From CAZHHH01 sp052400685 (GTDB taxonomy: Bacteria > Bacteroidota > Bacteroidia > Bacteroidales > Marinilabiliaceae), in assembly GCA_052400685.1 (NCBI GenBank), contig JBQTGJ010000008.1: DNA of 64,000 bases; one strand, written 5' to 3'. Within the stretch, counting starts at the first letter, position 1. Every line of letters starts with the position of its first letter. Below, piece by piece: positions 61,741-64,000 of this stretch. Made by a program: the position numbers and the translations under genes. The notes under the pieces are model-generated. The model saw nothing but the letters and a program-made list of their open reading frames with translations, was not told the DNA's origin and did not search any database.

Positions 61741-63252
61741 TTATTGGTTTAATTTGATGAGGTCGTCTAAATATTCGCGGTTATTGGCCAGACGGGGAAT
61801 TTTATTCTGGCCTCCCAGTTTGTTTTTTGCTTTTAGCCAGTCTATAAACAGTCCTTCACGGGCTATGGTGAGGGTTGGCTGCGCCAGAGTGATGTTTTTA
61901 TATCGTTTGGCTTCGTAGTCGCTGTTGATGGACTGTAAGGTGGTATCCAGCTCTTCTATGAATTTTTGTGTGCTTTCCGGTTGTTTTTCAAATTCAATGA
62001 GCCATTGATGTGACCCTTTGGTCTCAGAATCCATAAAAATAGGTCCGGCCGTATATTCGTGTATCACAGCTCCTGTTGCCTGACAGGCTGCCTGAAGTGC
62101 TTTTTCAGCATTGTCAATAACAACTTCTTCACCAAAGGCATTGATGAAATGCTTGGTGCGCCCTGAAATGATTATTTTATAGGGGTTTTTTGAGGTAAAC
62201 CGAATGGTGTCGCCTATGAGATAGCGCCACAAACCTCCGTTGGAGGATATGATGAGTGCATAGTCGGTGTTCGTTTGGGTTTCGTGCAAACTAAGAGTGC
62301 GCGGATGTGGATTGCCTAATTCCGATAGTGGCATAAATTCGTAGAAGATGCCGTAATCGAGCATCAACAAAAGGCTGGGAGAAGCTGGGTCGCTTTGAAT
62401 GGCAAAGAAGCCCTCCGAGGCATTATAGGTTTCCAAATAATGCATTTCTGTTGAAGGAATCAAATCCTTATATTGTTGACGGTAAGGGGTAAAATTGATG
62501 CCGCCGTGAATAAAGAGCTCTAAATTGGGCCATATTTCCAACAGATTGTTTTTACCTGAAACTTTCAGAATATTTCTTAGCAACACCAAAAACCAGGAAG
62601 GAACGCCCGCCAGTGCGGTCACATTTTCGTTGATGGTGGTTTCGGTAATGAGTCTGAGTTTTTCTTCCCACTCATCTAAAAGAGCAATGTCGCGCTCGGG
62701 AGTGCGAAAAAAGTTGGTCCAAAATGGGAGGTTGTTGATCAGGATGGCTGATAAATCACCATATACTGAGCTGTTGCTGAAGTTGTTGATTTGCTGGCTT
62801 CCACCTAGCGTTAACGTCTTGCCTGAGAATATTTTCGTGTCGGGATACAGGTTTTGATAAATGACCAGAACATCGCGCCCACCCTGAAAATGACAGTCAT
62901 TAAGGGCTTCTTTGGAAATGGGGATGAATTTGCTTTTGGTTGATGTGGTTCCCGAACTTTTGGCGAACCAGTTGATTTCACCGGGCCATAACAGGTTTTT
63001 TTCACCCTGCCGAAGTCGGATCACTAATGGCATCAGGGCTTCGTAATCGTATACGGGCACGCGTTCTTTGAATGTCTCTACTGATTTTATGGAAGCAAAG
63101 TCATATGTTTTTCCAAATTCGGTATTTTGGGCCTTTTTTATGAGCATTTTAAACTGCTCCAACTGGACGTCTTCTCCATTTTGGCTGAAATGTTTTATTT
63201 CGTTGACACGTCCGGTGTTGATAAACGACATTATTTCATTAATAACGGGCAT
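61741..63252 (-). CDS. GH3-family adenylating enzyme
   Basis: A 503-residue bacterial GH3 homologue. GH3 proteins adenylate carboxylic acids and couple them to amino acids. The P-loop-like SSGTTSTKSKFIPIS (about 101-115), TYNASEGFFAIQ, and YLIGDTIRF are the conserved acyl-adenylate motifs. The acid substrate in Bacteroidota is unknown. It is first in the GH3-kinase-YccF run, with a TATCTTTG -7 element 26 bp upstream. Confidence 0.85.
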   Translation of the reverse strand: MPVINEIMSFINTGRVNEIKHFSQNGEDVQLEQFKMLIKKAQNTEFGKTYDFASIKSVETFKERVPVYDYEALMPLVIRLRQGEKNLLWPGEINWFAKSSGTTSTKSKFIPISKEALNDCHFQGGRDVLVIYQNLYPDTKIFSGKTLTLGGSQQINNFSNSSVYGDLSAILINNLPFWTNFFRTPERDIALLDEWEEKLRLITETTINENVTALAGVPSWFLVLLRNILKVSGKNNLLEIWPNLELFIHGGINFTPYRQQYKDLIPSTEMHYLETYNASEGFFAIQSDPASPSLLLMLDYGIFYEFMPLSELGNPHPRTLSLHETQTNTDYALIISSNGGLWRYLIGDTIRFTSKNPYKIIISGRTKHFINAFGEEVVIDNAEKALQAACQATGAVIHEYTAGPIFMDSETKGSHQWLIEFEKQPESTQKFIEELDTTLQSINSDYEAKRYKNITLAQPTLTIAREGLFIDWLKAKNKLGGQNKIPRLANNREYLDDLIKLNQ

Positions 63253-63277
63253 ATAGAGCTCTTTATGATATGATTTT

Positions 63278-63285
63278 CAAAGATA
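63278..63285 (-). promoter_or_regulatory. Candidate -7 element of the GH3 gene
   Basis: CAAAGATA on the plus strand reads TATCTTTG, 26 bp before the ATG. Confidence 0.5.
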
Positions 63286-63370
63286 GGAAAAATGAGCGAT
63301 GTATGTATTCGGGTTTTGAAGCCTTTTATCAATCCGTTTCATTTCCTTTCGGCGAATCTTCTTAAAACGT

Positions 63371-63378
63371 TATCTTTG
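63371..63378 (+). promoter_or_regulatory. Candidate -7 element of the YgjP-type gene
   Basis: TATCTTTG, an exact TAnnTTTG match, 22 bp before the ATG at 63400. Confidence 0.5.
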
Positions 63379-63399
63379 ATTAATTGTTTTAACCATTAT

Positions 63400-64000
63400 A
63401 TGAAGCGATCGGATTTGTTTGAGACAGAACTGGAAGGTATTGGGGTGGTTACATTTCGTAGCGATAAGAGGTGTCGTCGATTGTCGTTGCGTGTAAAGCC
63501 CATAAAGGGTGTTGAGGTTTTATTTCCGCCCGGTTATCCGATAAAAACGGCGATGGCTTTTGTGGTGCAACAAAAAACCTGGATTTTGCAATCGCTTCAA
63601 AAAATGAAGTCATATGAAGAGAAACTGACTGTATTTGATGAGTCTACGGCTTTCAGATCACGTTCGTTTGTGTTAAGGATTTCAAAAGCACAACGCAGCG
63701 ATGTGCGTTTATTTTTAAACAATGGATATCTGGATGTTTTCTATCCGATGCATCGAAAGGTTACAGAAGACTCTATTCAGGAGGTTATTCGTTATGGCAT
63801 TGAAGAAGCGATGCGTCGTGAGGCAAAGCGTTTTTTAGTGCCACGTTTGGCCGAGTTGGCCAGGCAATTTGGCTTTAGTTATAACCGTGTTTTTATAAAA
63901 AATCTGAAAAGTCGCTGGGGTAGCTGTTCTTCGGTTAATAATATTAATCTGAATTTGCATTTAATGCGTTTACCTGAGTCGCTGTCTGATTATGTGTTGT
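63400..64000 (+). CDS. YgjP/SprT-like zinc metalloprotease domain protein (truncated by window end)
   Basis: At least 200 residues of a protein open at the right edge. The N-terminal beta-rich part and RRLSLRVKPIKGVEV resemble YgjP-like metallopeptidases (PF01863). NLKSRWGSCSSVNNINLN is that family's conserved block, which precedes the HExxH zinc motif expected just past the window. Substrate unknown. It is divergent from GH3 and has its own promoter element. Confidence 0.82.
   Translation, partial: MKRSDLFETELEGIGVVTFRSDKRCRRLSLRVKPIKGVEVLFPPGYPIKTAMAFVVQQKTWILQSLQKMKSYEEKLTVFDESTAFRSRSFVLRISKAQRSDVRLFLNNGYLDVFYPMHRKVTEDSIQEVIRYGIEEAMRREAKRFLVPRLAELARQFGFSYNRVFIKNLKSRWGSCSSVNNINLNLHLMRLPESLSDYVL

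Overview
The window looks like chromosomal DNA of a member of the phylum Bacteroidota, possibly the Marinilabiliales/Bacteroidales side. The reasons are family content and promoter style. Bacteroidota-type families and gene orders are present (DUF4292, DUF4271, DUF4834, a bacterial GH3 protein, and the order DUF4271-hemD-rnpA-yidD). Many genes have a TAnnTTTG -7 promoter element, and starts lack Shine-Dalgarno sequences. The family-level placement is a guess. Nearly all genes are core functions. I see no prophage, transposase, CRISPR array, rRNA or tRNA.

Layout. 0-5 kb is repeat-rich, with an assembly gap, creD, an M24 peptidase and a small beta-barrel protein. 5.2-7.6 kb is a minus-strand operon (hemW, rhodanese, zinc-type CDF transporter). 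7.6-10.0 kb holds a perfect parS-like palindrome, a helically phased array of DnaA-box-like 9-mers, VanZ, an Rrf2 regulator, rpiB and an AT-rich 0.5 kb spacer. 10-25 kb is a long plus-strand run: nadA, an orphan receiver, ruvB-flippase-dut-TPR-DUF4292-envC, an anti-sigma-type ATPase, ybeY, mnmG, ade and uvrC. 25-34 kb has lplA, dtd-pyrophosphohydrolase-deoC, a prenyl synthase, an ArsR regulator, queD, polA and DUF456. 34-43 kb has two paralogous S41 proteases flanking pbpC, a YidE-type transporter and a dCMP deaminase. 43-64 kb is mostly minus strand: cysH, pfkA, usp, ilvE, an OmpX-like porin, tauE, tcdA, tatD, a large thioester alpha-2-macroglobulin, yidD-rnpA, hemD-DUF4271, LOG, DUF417, yccF, a deoxynucleoside kinase and GH3. 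A YgjP-type metalloprotease runs off the right end.

Two things stand out. First, about sixteen copies or remnants of a 140-150 bp palindromic intergenic element are scattered through the window. They fall into subfamilies whose stem arms change together. Several sit exactly on stop codons, and one copy interrupts a duplicated locus so that empty and filled sites can be compared. Second, base skew on the plus strand changes from C/A-rich to G/T-rich between 9.5 and 10.0 kb. This coincides with AT-rich DNA, parS-like sites at 7.66, 21.34 and 21.57 kb, and DnaA-box-like motifs, so the chromosomal replication origin probably lies in this window. Skew was judged by eye on sampled lines, not computed over the whole window.
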